This document shows positions 1 to 7,649 of a stretch of DNA of 64,000 bases, piece by piece. The DNA is from G965216695 sp965216695 (GTDB lineage Bacteria > Pseudomonadota > Gammaproteobacteria > Pseudomonadales > Azotimanducaceae): assembly GCA_965216695.1 (NCBI GenBank), contig OZ244212.1, positions 4,526,001-4,590,000 of the forward strand, written 5' to 3'. The position numbers were made by a program, and so were the translations under genes. The notes under the pieces were generated by a model. That model ran no database searches. It saw nothing but the letters and a program-made list of their open reading frames with translations, and was not told the origin of the DNA. Within the stretch, counting starts at the first letter, position 1; the number at the start of each line of letters is the position of its first letter.

Positions 1-1188
1 GGCCCGACCTACTTTTTCGGCCAAGCTGGTGTGACACCGTACCCCGCGGATACGGTTTGGCCCGGCGTCACCGCGCAGAACGATGACTATTTCATCGAGC
101 ACATATCGGGCGGTGCGGTAACCCTCGAAAGCGATGCCGGCGTGGTCAGTGTTGCGTCGACGCCGAGTACGTTCGAGGTTCGGGTGTTCGATGTGTCGGC
201 GAACGCGTGGACCGCGATCGAGTCGTGGACATACTCGGGTGAGGAAAGCCCCGATCCGTTCACGTTTAACGATCAGTCGAACGTCGCACCCTCTGTTGCC
301 AACGTAACCAGCAACACGATCACCGTATCCGGATTGAGCGGATCTGTTGCCGCAGCGGTGAGTGGCGATGCGAGCGCCGAGTACTCGAAAAACGGCGGCG
401 CTTGGACTTCGACCGCCGGTACCGCAGAAAACGGCGATACGTTTGCGGTGCGTGTGGATGCGAGTGGCTCGTTTTCAACGACCGTTTCTGCCGTGCTCAC
501 GATCGGTGGCGAATCGGATTCGTTCGATGTCACTACGCGGGCCGAGGATACAGCGCCCGATCAGTTCGCGTTCACGGACCAGACTGTCGCCGCGAGTACG
601 GCTGATGTTGAGTCCGGTGCAGTCACGATTACCGGCATGGACAACGGCCAAAACGCGACGTTTTCAGGCGATACCGGTTCGTTTGAAATGTCCATCAACG
701 GCGGCGCGTGGCAAGCCGTCGCAACGACGCTCATAAATCCCGGTGACACGCTCAATCTGAGAGCAGACGCCCCGGCGATTGATGGAAATTCGGTCAGCCT
801 CACAGTCACGATCAGCGGCGTTTCGGACACGTACACGGTCACAGCGAGCTCGATTGCCGTTTGGCCATCGACCATTGGCTATAGGGCCGACATCCGGGCG
901 ATCAACGACATTCGAACCGACATATCGGAATCCGGTTCGGTGCGCGGCGTCGATCTCAGCGCGGAGAACGTCTACAGCATCACGCTTAAAACCGGACTAC
1001 TAACCGACACCGAGCTGTCGACGTTGATGTCGTTCTACGACGACAACAAGGGTAAGAGAATCGAGATTGACCCGCCACGTGACCCGTACAGCTATTTGTG
1101 CCTGTTTACGAAAGAGCCTGATCGAGACGTTGTGAGCGGAACCTACAGCGAGGCGACTGTGAGGCTCGAAGGGAACAGAAAAGTATGA
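1..1188 (+). CDS. Phage structural protein with two Ig-like repeats (5' partial)
   Basis: The frame is open to the left window edge, so the protein is N-terminally truncated here. The visible part holds two related beta-rich repeats of about 95 residues, each starting near 'PDxFxFxDQ' and carrying an 'NGGAW' core, which is typical of Ig-like domains in phage fibres. The last 110 residues form a different domain ending 'LEGNRKV'. The next gene overlaps by 4 bp. A tail or decoration role is inferred from the domain type and position; the protein is not matched to a named family. Confidence 0.7.
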   Translation, partial: GPTYFFGQAGVTPYPADTVWPGVTAQNDDYFIEHISGGAVTLESDAGVVSVASTPSTFEVRVFDVSANAWTAIESWTYSGEESPDPFTFNDQSNVAPSVANVTSNTITVSGLSGSVAAAVSGDASAEYSKNGGAWTSTAGTAENGDTFAVRVDASGSFSTTVSAVLTIGGESDSFDVTTRAEDTAPDQFAFTDQTVAASTADVESGAVTITGMDNGQNATFSGDTGSFEMSINGGAWQAVATTLINPGDTLNLRADAPAIDGNSVSLTVTISGVSDTYTVTASSIAVWPSTIGYRADIRAINDIRTDISESGSVRGVDLSAENVYSITLKTGLLTDTELSTLMSFYDDNKGKRIEIDPPRDPYSYLCLFTKEPDRDVVSGTYSEATVRLEGNRKV

Positions 1189-1347
1189 AGATGAACCGGG
1201 CCTTACGTGCTTATGCGGTTAGGAAAGTGAGGGCGCTTGTCCAAGCTCTGTGTGAGGTTCGAAGGCAGCAGAAGCGGATGAACCGGGCCTTACGTGGCAA
1301 GCCTTATGCGGTTAGGAAAGTGAGAGCGCTTGCTCAATCCCTGGTGT
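1158..1347 (+). repeat. Imperfect tandem duplication, about 93 bp per unit
   Basis: Two adjacent copies begin TGTGAGGCTCGAAGG (1158) and TGTGAGGTTCGAAGG (1251). Each continues through ATGAACCGGGCCTTACGT and GCGGTTAGGAAAGTGAG. The unit spans the end of the upstream gene and the start of the downstream one, so the downstream protein begins with two related segments. Confidence 0.85.
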
Positions 1348-1550
1348 ATGACGAGGCGTCGAAGCGACCCGCGTTCGTCGCTTTGGAAACATTCTACTGC
1401 GATGCATTCAGTTCCCTGTACGTCAAGGGACAGGCGTATTTCGTGCGTGACGCCGTTGACGAGACTGGCCGTCCGGTAGAAGTGACGCCGCTACAGGAAG
1501 CAATGGCCATTTGGCAATTGCAAGAAAAAATCGAGTTAATCGGAGACTGA
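1185..1550 (+). CDS. Small phage protein with duplicated N-terminus
   Basis: This 121-residue protein has no family I recognise. Residues 3-20 ('MNRALRAYAVRKVRALVQ') recur almost unchanged at about 32-51, a result of the tandem DNA duplication here. The unique remainder contains 'AFVALETFYCDAFSSLY' and an acidic C-terminus. The start at 1185 overlaps the preceding stop codon. An ATG at 1278, at the second copy, may be the ancestral start and would give a 90-residue protein. It sits between structural genes, so a virion or assembly role is likely but unproven. Confidence 0.6.
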   Translation: MKMNRALRAYAVRKVRALVQALCEVRRQQKRMNRALRGKPYAVRKVRALAQSLVYDEASKRPAFVALETFYCDAFSSLYVKGQAYFVRDAVDETGRPVEVTPLQEAMAIWQLQEKIELIGD

Positions 1551-1551
1551 T

Positions 1552-1935
1552 ATGGCAACGACCCATTCCACAGCAGCACGTAACGCCGCGGCCGATGCCG
1601 TCGTCGATCTGGTTGATGGTGGTTCTACCGACGCAAATGGCGATCTCGTCATTGAAACGTCTGGCGATGTTGAGGTGGCGACGCTTGCGCTGAGCAACCC
1701 TGCGTTTGGTAATGCGGCCGCTGGGGTAGCTACTGCAAATGCGATCAGCGATGACACCAACGCGACGGGCGGCACGGCAGCGAAGTACCAAATTCAGGAC
1801 CGTGACAACGCACTTGTCTTTGAGGGCAGCGTGACGGCCACCGGTGGCGGCGGCGATATCGAATTGTCGTCGGTCGCGATCGGTGCAGGCGACACCGTGC
1901 AGATGAGCTCGTTCACCTACACCGCCGCGCCTTAA
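1552..1935 (+). CDS. Phage hypothetical protein, beta-rich
   Basis: A 127-residue protein rich in Ala, Thr, Gly and Asp, with almost no lysine and no Cys or Trp. The start is supported by a GGAGA ribosome site just upstream. The run 'GGTAAKYQIQDRDNALVFEGSVTATGGGGDIELSS' region at about residues 64-100 has the alternating pattern of beta strands, as in small phage decoration or fibre-associated proteins. It lies directly before the large repeat protein, and a hairpin sits between them. The function is not known. Confidence 0.6.
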   Translation: MATTHSTAARNAAADAVVDLVDGGSTDANGDLVIETSGDVEVATLALSNPAFGNAAAGVATANAISDDTNATGGTAAKYQIQDRDNALVFEGSVTATGGGGDIELSSVAIGAGDTVQMSSFTYTAAP

Positions 1936-1977
1936 GACGTGACGGAAACCGGGCACGAGAACCCGGAGTAACAACGA

Positions 1978-4209
1978 ATGCCGTTTGAAGCAGTAGCGCC
2001 GGATGCGTTTGCGAACCCGGAAAATCTTTCCAAGGTTCAACTTAACGGCACCATCACTGACATTGACGAAGATCCGGACGCGCCAGATGCGAACTGGCTG
2101 ACGGCGTCGGGAAACAATGTCGATACGCAATGCATTGTTGCGTTTCCGACCCCGACCGGCGGGTCAAACATCACAGGCACGCAGGAATTCCGCATATGGA
2201 TGCGCGGAACGCCGAACGGTTCAACGTTTGATGTCGACGTCTATGTGACTGACAAGGATCGGATCCGCCAGAACAGCGGCAATCCGATCCTGTCAACGAC
2301 CGTGTCGAGCACAACCGGCGAACTGATTACCGTCCAGTGGGACGCGTCACTCGTGATTTCGGGCGCAGTGGTTGGCTGCGAGGTTTTTAGCCATAAAACG
2401 GGCGGCTCACCTACCAATCGCACAACGGGTGAGATTGGCGCGATTGAGTGGATTGCGCAGACTCCGGGCGCAACCACAATCACCGGGTCTGGCGGAGCCG
2501 ACGCAGCGGCAGCGACTACGGACGGCACCGGCGAGCGCGTTGTTACTGGTACGGGCGGCGCAGATGCAGATTCGGCGACAACCGACGGAACGGGCGGGCC
2601 CATTGTCACGCACACCGGCTCGGGGGCCGCAGACGCTGCCGCGGCTGTCACTGCGGGTACGGGCGAACGTGTCGTACCCGGCACAGGAGCCGCTACGGCG
2701 CAAGACGCCGACACCGCAGGAACCGGTGCGCGCGCGATTGCGGGCACTGGCGACGCCACCGCAAACGCTGCGCAAACGGCAGGCACCGGCCTACGTGTCG
2801 TAACGGGCACGGGCTCAGCAGACGCACAAGATGCGACGGTTGCGGGCGTAGGCGAGCGGGTTATCCCTGGCACGGGCACCGCAGTAGCGCAGCCGGTCGA
2901 CACATCAGGCGCGGGAAACATTGCAGGCGCAGTCATGGGCTCCGGCGGCGCTGTGGCAGAAGACGCCACAACGGCCGGTGTCGGGGAGCGCGTCATCCCG
3001 GGTACGGGGTCGGCCGTATCGGATGCGGCAAGCACCGCAGGAAGCGGTGCCCGGGCAGTCACAGGCACAGGCGCAGCCGATTCGGACGCTGCGCAAACGG
3101 CGGGAACCGGCACTCGCGCGATAACCGGGACCGGATCTGCGGACACCGGCAGCGCAACTACCGCCGGCACAGGTGAGCGCGTCATCACGGGCCAAGCCGA
3201 CGCCCAGGCGCAGGACGTAACGACCGAGGGCGCAGGGTCGGTCAGTGGTGCTGTCAGCGGAGCGGGCACGGCAGACGCCCAACCCGCCACCACGAGCGGC
3301 ACAGGCGTGCGCGTCATCACCGGTACGGGCGATGCGCAGTCGGGTAACGCCACCACGGACGGCGCTGGTGCTGTCAGTGGCACGATTTCCGGCAGCGGTG
3401 CGGCGTCAGCAACGCCAGCAGAAACAGCGGGTGTCGGCACACGGGTTGTCTCCGGATCCGCCGACGCCCAGGCGCAGGACGCCACCACGGACGGGACGGG
3501 AACAATCCAGGGCGCCATATCGGGCTCTGGTGACGCACAGGCCGACAATGCCACAACGGCGGGCACGGGATTGCGCATCATTCCCGGCACCGGGGGCGCA
3601 ACCGCAGATTCGGCGGAGACTTCGGGCTCAGGTTCGATCAGCGGCAATGTCTCGGGCATCGGTGGCGCCGAAGCGGGGCAGGCCAGCACCAACGGCACCG
3701 GGCTACGCCTCATACCGGGCACAGGCGGCGCAACAGCCGGCCCAGCACAGAGCGCAGGGACCGGGCTACGCCTGATTGTCGGCACAGGCTCAGCGGTTGC
3801 AGACCCGGCTGACACGCAGGGCACGGGCACCAACGCAGTTACGGGTACGGGTAACGCTCAGGCTGGCGCTGTAGAGACGCAGGGCGTGGGTCTGCGTCTC
3901 GTCAAGGGCACAGGCTCAGCTGTAGCGGACGACGCACAGACGGCCGGCTCTGGCTCAGTAGCTGGCAACGTATCGGGCACGGGCGAAGCGCAGGCACAGC
4001 CAGCACAAACCGCAGGCGTAGGTCTGCGAGTCATCAAGGGCACCGGGGCCGCCACAGCAGCATCGTCGACAGTGGCAGGAGTAGGCAACGCGTATGACCC
4101 CAGCGCGCCGGGGTATACGGAAACGTGGAAGGCACGAATGCCCAACGACACGATTCAAGTTCGATACAACGCGGATGACATCATCCCATTGAAGATGGAC
4201 GTAGCATGA
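1978..4209 (+). CDS. Repeat-rich phage fibre-like protein, 25 Gly/Ala/Thr repeats
   Basis: 743 residues. Residues 1-165 form a non-repetitive N-terminal domain with Trp and Cys. Residues from about 167 to 704 are 25 consecutive imperfect units of mostly 21 (sometimes 23) residues, pattern xGTGxAxAxxAxTxGxGxRxI, followed by a 39-residue unique tail rich in aromatic and charged residues. The repeats contain no Cys, Trp or Phe, and Tyr only at the very end, which suits an elongated beta-solenoid or fibrous shaft. GGAG lies 9 bp before the ATG. A fibre or adhesin shaft is inferred; no homologue could be named. Confidence 0.75.
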   Translation: MPFEAVAPDAFANPENLSKVQLNGTITDIDEDPDAPDANWLTASGNNVDTQCIVAFPTPTGGSNITGTQEFRIWMRGTPNGSTFDVDVYVTDKDRIRQNSGNPILSTTVSSTTGELITVQWDASLVISGAVVGCEVFSHKTGGSPTNRTTGEIGAIEWIAQTPGATTITGSGGADAAAATTDGTGERVVTGTGGADADSATTDGTGGPIVTHTGSGAADAAAAVTAGTGERVVPGTGAATAQDADTAGTGARAIAGTGDATANAAQTAGTGLRVVTGTGSADAQDATVAGVGERVIPGTGTAVAQPVDTSGAGNIAGAVMGSGGAVAEDATTAGVGERVIPGTGSAVSDAASTAGSGARAVTGTGAADSDAAQTAGTGTRAITGTGSADTGSATTAGTGERVITGQADAQAQDVTTEGAGSVSGAVSGAGTADAQPATTSGTGVRVITGTGDAQSGNATTDGAGAVSGTISGSGAASATPAETAGVGTRVVSGSADAQAQDATTDGTGTIQGAISGSGDAQADNATTAGTGLRIIPGTGGATADSAETSGSGSISGNVSGIGGAEAGQASTNGTGLRLIPGTGGATAGPAQSAGTGLRLIVGTGSAVADPADTQGTGTNAVTGTGNAQAGAVETQGVGLRLVKGTGSAVADDAQTAGSGSVAGNVSGTGEAQAQPAQTAGVGLRVIKGTGAATAASSTVAGVGNAYDPSAPGYTETWKARMPNDTIQVRYNADDIIPLKMDVA
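2482..4089 (+). repeat. 25 degenerate coding repeats of 63-69 bp
   Basis: The repeats lie within the fibre-like gene. At DNA level they share GGCACGGGC-like cores but are diverged, so they are a coding repeat rather than a perfect satellite. Most encode 21 residues; units inserting two extra residues (for example 'GSVSGAVSG') encode 23 and recur at irregular intervals. Confidence 0.8.
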
Positions 4210-4571
4210 CGGTCACTGTCAAATTCGGCGAACGAACGCACATCGAGGGCGAACGTGTACGTGGCGACGACTGGGCACTGCTGTTCCAGCTGGTCGACGC
4301 CAACGACGCACCACTCGGCGACATTACCGGATGGTCCGCGAAGTGGACCGGGCATACCGTCAAACACCCGACGGACATCAGTACCCAACTGTTTCAGGTG
4401 AACGCCACAATCCACGACGCCGCGAACGCCATATTCCGGTTCAAACCGACGACCGTGCAGATGGATCACATCGGCAAGGTGTTCATCGACATCGAGGTCA
4501 CCGACGCCAGCGGGGTCATCGTGACGCCAGCAGACGGGTTCGTGCGATTCATTCAGGACAAGACGAAGTAG
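4206..4571 (+). CDS. Phage protein resembling BppU-type baseplate domain
   Basis: 121 residues, overlapping the repeat protein by 4 bp (ATGA), so translational coupling is likely. The fold signature resembles BppU-like N-terminal domains: an 'RGDDWALLFQLVDANDAP' opening, a 'DITGWSAKW' strand, and an ending of the type 'GKVFIDIEVTDASGVIVTPADGFVRF'. Such domains occur in baseplate or fibre proteins. The assignment rests on pattern only. It is the last gene before the packaging module. Confidence 0.5.
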   Translation: MTVTVKFGERTHIEGERVRGDDWALLFQLVDANDAPLGDITGWSAKWTGHTVKHPTDISTQLFQVNATIHDAANAIFRFKPTTVQMDHIGKVFIDIEVTDASGVIVTPADGFVRFIQDKTK

Positions 4572-4658
4572 CGCGGGTCCTTCCTGACGGCCTCCAATGC
4601 GGGGGAGCAGCAGCGCGGTTTTTCTGACAATTTTCGTGACGTATTAAGGGACTTCCGA

Positions 4659-5207
4659 TTGGCGACGCAAAAAGCAGTGTCCGCACATCTGGACATTTCC
4701 GCGGAGCGATTCCGCCAGTTGCAGAAACGCGGGGTGTTTCCGCCGAGCAAGGGGCGTGGTGGCTACGATCAAGATGCCTGCCGGGTTGCATACATCCGTC
4801 ATCTGCGGGGGGTGGCATCCGGGCAGCACGACGAATCCGGCGAAAAACTGGCGGTGTCGGAGACGCGCGCCGAATTGCAGGTGGAACAGGCGAAACGTGT
4901 ACGGCTTCAGAACTTGGAGGCGGAGGGGCGCCTGATCGACATCGACGAAGTGCGCGAGGTTTTTTCAGAAGCCGTCGTGTTGTTGGCATCGACGCTTGAC
5001 GGTGCCGCTGGGCGTATTGCGGGAGGCGATTCTGTACAACGGGCGAAATTGCTGAATGAACACCGCCGAATCCGTGACGTATTCGCCGATCGACTCTCGG
5101 CTTACGCAGATGCTACGGAGGTCGGCCCGTCTGGTCCGGTCGCCGCCATCCCGGGCCGCGTGGGAGTGGGCCGAGGCAAAACGAAAACTACCAAAGGACG
5201 CCGCTGA
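4659..5207 (+). CDS. Terminase small subunit (Nu1-like)
   Basis: 182 residues from a TTG start (MATQKAVSAHLD). The N-terminus has a winged-helix recognition pattern ('AHLDISAERFRQLQKRGVFPPSKGRGGYD') like lambda Nu1 and related small terminases, which bind packaging sites. An Ala/Glu-rich coiled segment follows ('AELQVEQAKRVRLQNLEAEGRLID'), then a basic tail ending KTTKGRR. It lies directly before the large subunit, whose predicted start falls inside it. The TTG start was chosen because no ATG precedes the helix-turn-helix. DNA recognition for packaging is family knowledge. Confidence 0.85.
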   Translation: MATQKAVSAHLDISAERFRQLQKRGVFPPSKGRGGYDQDACRVAYIRHLRGVASGQHDESGEKLAVSETRAELQVEQAKRVRLQNLEAEGRLIDIDEVREVFSEAVVLLASTLDGAAGRIAGGDSVQRAKLLNEHRRIRDVFADRLSAYADATEVGPSGPVAAIPGRVGVGRGKTKTTKGRR

Positions 5208-7113
5208 GCCAGGACCGTTCAACGCAGGCAGAGCGCCTTGGGTTCGGGGCATCACGCGAGCGGTGGCGAATCCTGGCAATACATCGGTTGTCGCCATCAT
5301 GGGCTCGCAGATGTCGAAAACTGACGGCGTTGCGCTGAACGTCATCGGCTGGAAGCTCGACGACGACCCGCAGCCGGTTTTGTACATCGGACCCACGCAG
5401 AAAAACGTTGAGAGCATCTCGCAGGATCGCTTGACGAATATGTTGAAGTCGGTGCCGTCGTTGTGGTCGGGGCTCGCTAAGGGTCAGAAGGACAAGGTCA
5501 CCGAAAAGTTCATCAACGGCGTTCGCCTTGGGCTCGGTTGGGCTGGTTCAGCAACGGAACTGGCATCGCACCCGGCGGCGATCGTCATCATCGACGAGCG
5601 CGACAGAATGGACGATGTTAAGCGCGAAGGCGACCCGAATACGTTGGCCGACGCACGCACGGCGACCTATGACGGCATCACGGTTACGTTCTCCACGCCG
5701 ACGCTCGGCAAGGTCGACTCGGAAGTTCTGGATACTGGCCTTGAACACTGGCAAGTACCGGAAGATCGGGACGAAGTTCAGTCGGCGTCATGGTCGTTGT
5801 GGATGGAAGGTTCGCGTCATGAATGGGCGTGGCCTTGTCCTGACTGTCGCGAGTACTACATTCCGCGGCAAAAGCTGCTGAAGTGGCCGGAAGGCTCGAC
5901 GCCCGAGGACGCATTTCGCGACGCCCGGATGGTGTGCCCGCATTGTGGTGTGTTGTCGGGTGAAGACGCGAAAGAGTGGATGAACGAGCACGGCGTTTTC
6001 GCGGCGCCCGGGCAGCGCATCTTGCCAGTGGATGACGACACCGACTGTGCGCAGGTTGTTGGCACAGATGGCGAAACGGTGAGCGTTCCATTCGGCGAAT
6101 ACCTATCGACCGGTGAGACGGATTGCGAAAGTTTTTGGGCGTCGGGGTTGTGTTCGCCGTGGCGCTCGTTTGGGCACCGAGCGCGGCAGTTCCTACGTGC
6201 TGTCGAGTCCGGCGAGTCGGGGCGCATTCAACCGGCCATCAATACCGGCTTCGGGGAACTGTTCCGCGTGGCGAATAATGCTCCCGAATGGGAGTTCGTC
6301 ACGGATCTGCGCGACGACTACGGATTCGATGAAGTGCCCGACGATGTGCAGGTGCTGACGTGCGGCGTCGATGTGCAGAAACACTCGTTGATCTATGCGG
6401 TGCGCGGGTGGGCGCCCAAGTATCAGAGTTATCTGATCCGACACGGCGAGATCGAGGGCGAAACGCGATTCGACGAAGTGTGGGATCTACTGGCTGACGT
6501 GCTCGACCGGGAGTATGGCGGGCTCCGAATCAAGCGCGCGATGGTTGATACCGGTTACAACCCGAGCAAAAGCCCGGAAGGCGCGGTGGACCCGAATTCC
6601 GTGCATGCGTCGGTGAACAAAGTCTACGATTTCTGCCGCACGCATCGACGCCAGTGTGTTGCGATCAAAGGCGCGACGGAATCGCTGGTGAAGCCTTTGC
6701 GCCCGTCGGATATCGACATCAACTTTCGCGGGCGAGTGATTAAGGGCGGCCTACGTCTGTATCACTTGGACACGGATTTTTTCAAATCGTGGGTGTACGA
6801 CAGACTCGAATGGCCGCTGGACAAACCCGGCGGGTTCTTTCTGTCACGGGACGCAACCGACGACTACTGTCAACAGCTGGTCGCGGAATCGCGCGAAGTC
6901 GATCGCGGCGGCAAGGTCCGGTGGATCCGCTTTCGCAAAGCAAACCACTATCTTGACTGCGAAATGATGAACGCGGCGTGTGCGCATCTGCTGCAATTGC
7001 ATCGTTTGTCGCCGAAAACGCGAGAAAAACTGCGCCCTGACCCGGAGAAACCGAAGAAAACCCCGCCGCAACCACAACGCCGCCGAAATTGGGCAACGGA
7101 TTGGAGGAAGTAA
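5056..7113 (+). CDS. Terminase large subunit (GpA family)
   Basis: 685 residues. The ATPase domain has a deviant Walker A 'GSQMSKTD' (83-90) and Walker B 'VIIDERDRM' (about 177-185). A zinc-ribbon-like insert has Cys 261/264 and 294/297. The C-terminal nuclease region has 'CGVDVQKHSLIYAVRGW', 'AMVDTGYNPS' and 'NHYLDCEMMNAA', all GpA hallmarks. It cuts concatemers and pumps DNA into proheads with the small subunit. The chosen ATG overlaps the small subunit by 152 bp. An ATG at 5110 would still overlap by 98 bp and keep the whole domain. Confident call. Confidence 0.95.
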   Translation: MNTAESVTYSPIDSRLTQMLRRSARLVRSPPSRAAWEWAEAKRKLPKDAAEPGPFNAGRAPWVRGITRAVANPGNTSVVAIMGSQMSKTDGVALNVIGWKLDDDPQPVLYIGPTQKNVESISQDRLTNMLKSVPSLWSGLAKGQKDKVTEKFINGVRLGLGWAGSATELASHPAAIVIIDERDRMDDVKREGDPNTLADARTATYDGITVTFSTPTLGKVDSEVLDTGLEHWQVPEDRDEVQSASWSLWMEGSRHEWAWPCPDCREYYIPRQKLLKWPEGSTPEDAFRDARMVCPHCGVLSGEDAKEWMNEHGVFAAPGQRILPVDDDTDCAQVVGTDGETVSVPFGEYLSTGETDCESFWASGLCSPWRSFGHRARQFLRAVESGESGRIQPAINTGFGELFRVANNAPEWEFVTDLRDDYGFDEVPDDVQVLTCGVDVQKHSLIYAVRGWAPKYQSYLIRHGEIEGETRFDEVWDLLADVLDREYGGLRIKRAMVDTGYNPSKSPEGAVDPNSVHASVNKVYDFCRTHRRQCVAIKGATESLVKPLRPSDIDINFRGRVIKGGLRLYHLDTDFFKSWVYDRLEWPLDKPGGFFLSRDATDDYCQQLVAESREVDRGGKVRWIRFRKANHYLDCEMMNAACAHLLQLHRLSPKTREKLRPDPEKPKKTPPQPQRRRNWATDWRK

Positions 7114-7640
7114 CGATCAACATCCCGAGCGAACTGACGGCCGGCGAAACGTGGCAGTGGAGCGTAGAGGCGACCGAGTACCCGGCGCCGACGTGGTCGA
7201 TGACGTTCTATTTCATCAATGCGTCCAGCGTGTTTTCGATCGCTGCGCTCGGTTCGGGTGCGACATTTACGGTTGATCATCCCGCGACGAGTACGCGCGC
7301 AATCGAGGCGGGGCGTTACCAATGGACGGCGCGGGTTACCGACGGCACCGATGTGTTTTCCGTTGGCGATGGGGTCATCAGCATTGCGCCGGATCTGGTG
7401 GAAGAACGCGACACGCGTACATGGGCGCGGCGCATGCTCGATGCGGTGGAAGCGGTCATGGAAGGTCGCGCGACCCGGGATGAACAGTCGGTGTCATTTA
7501 ACGGCCGGTCGATTACGCGGATGGACTTTGCGGAACTGCGTCAGTTTCGAGACGAGCTACGCAGCCAGGTTCGCATCGAGGAACGAGGGGAGGCCGCGGG
7601 GCTCGGGCGCGATGTCCGAGTACGGTTCAACCGTATTTGA
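7089..7640 (+). CDS. gpW-like head-tail joining protein with N-terminal Ig-like domain
   Basis: 183 residues. The C-terminal third ('RRMLDAVEAVMEGRATRDEQ ... RSITRMDFAELRQFRDELRSQV') resembles gpW, the small lambda protein that stabilises packaged DNA and prepares the head for the tail. It sits in the gpW position between terminase and portal. Residues 1-95 form a beta-rich domain of the kind seen elsewhere in this phage, which gpW itself lacks, so this is a longer version. It overlaps the terminase gene by 25 bp. The stop codon TGA is embedded in the GAGG ribosome site of the portal gene. Confidence 0.75.
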   Translation: MGNGLEEVTINIPSELTAGETWQWSVEATEYPAPTWSMTFYFINASSVFSIAALGSGATFTVDHPATSTRAIEAGRYQWTARVTDGTDVFSVGDGVISIAPDLVEERDTRTWARRMLDAVEAVMEGRATRDEQSVSFNGRSITRMDFAELRQFRDELRSQVRIEERGEAAGLGRDVRVRFNRI

Positions 7641-7649
7641 GGTAAACGC

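Noticed and set aside
2241..3833. Long open frame on the minus strand within the repeat-rich gene
   Set aside because: It mirrors the GC-rich repeats of the plus-strand gene, is Pro/Val/Ala-rich and has no ribosome site; it is a shadow of the repeat.
2482..4089. CRISPR-like array
   Set aside because: Repeats are continuous, diverged and in frame in a coding sequence; there are no identical repeats with unique spacers.
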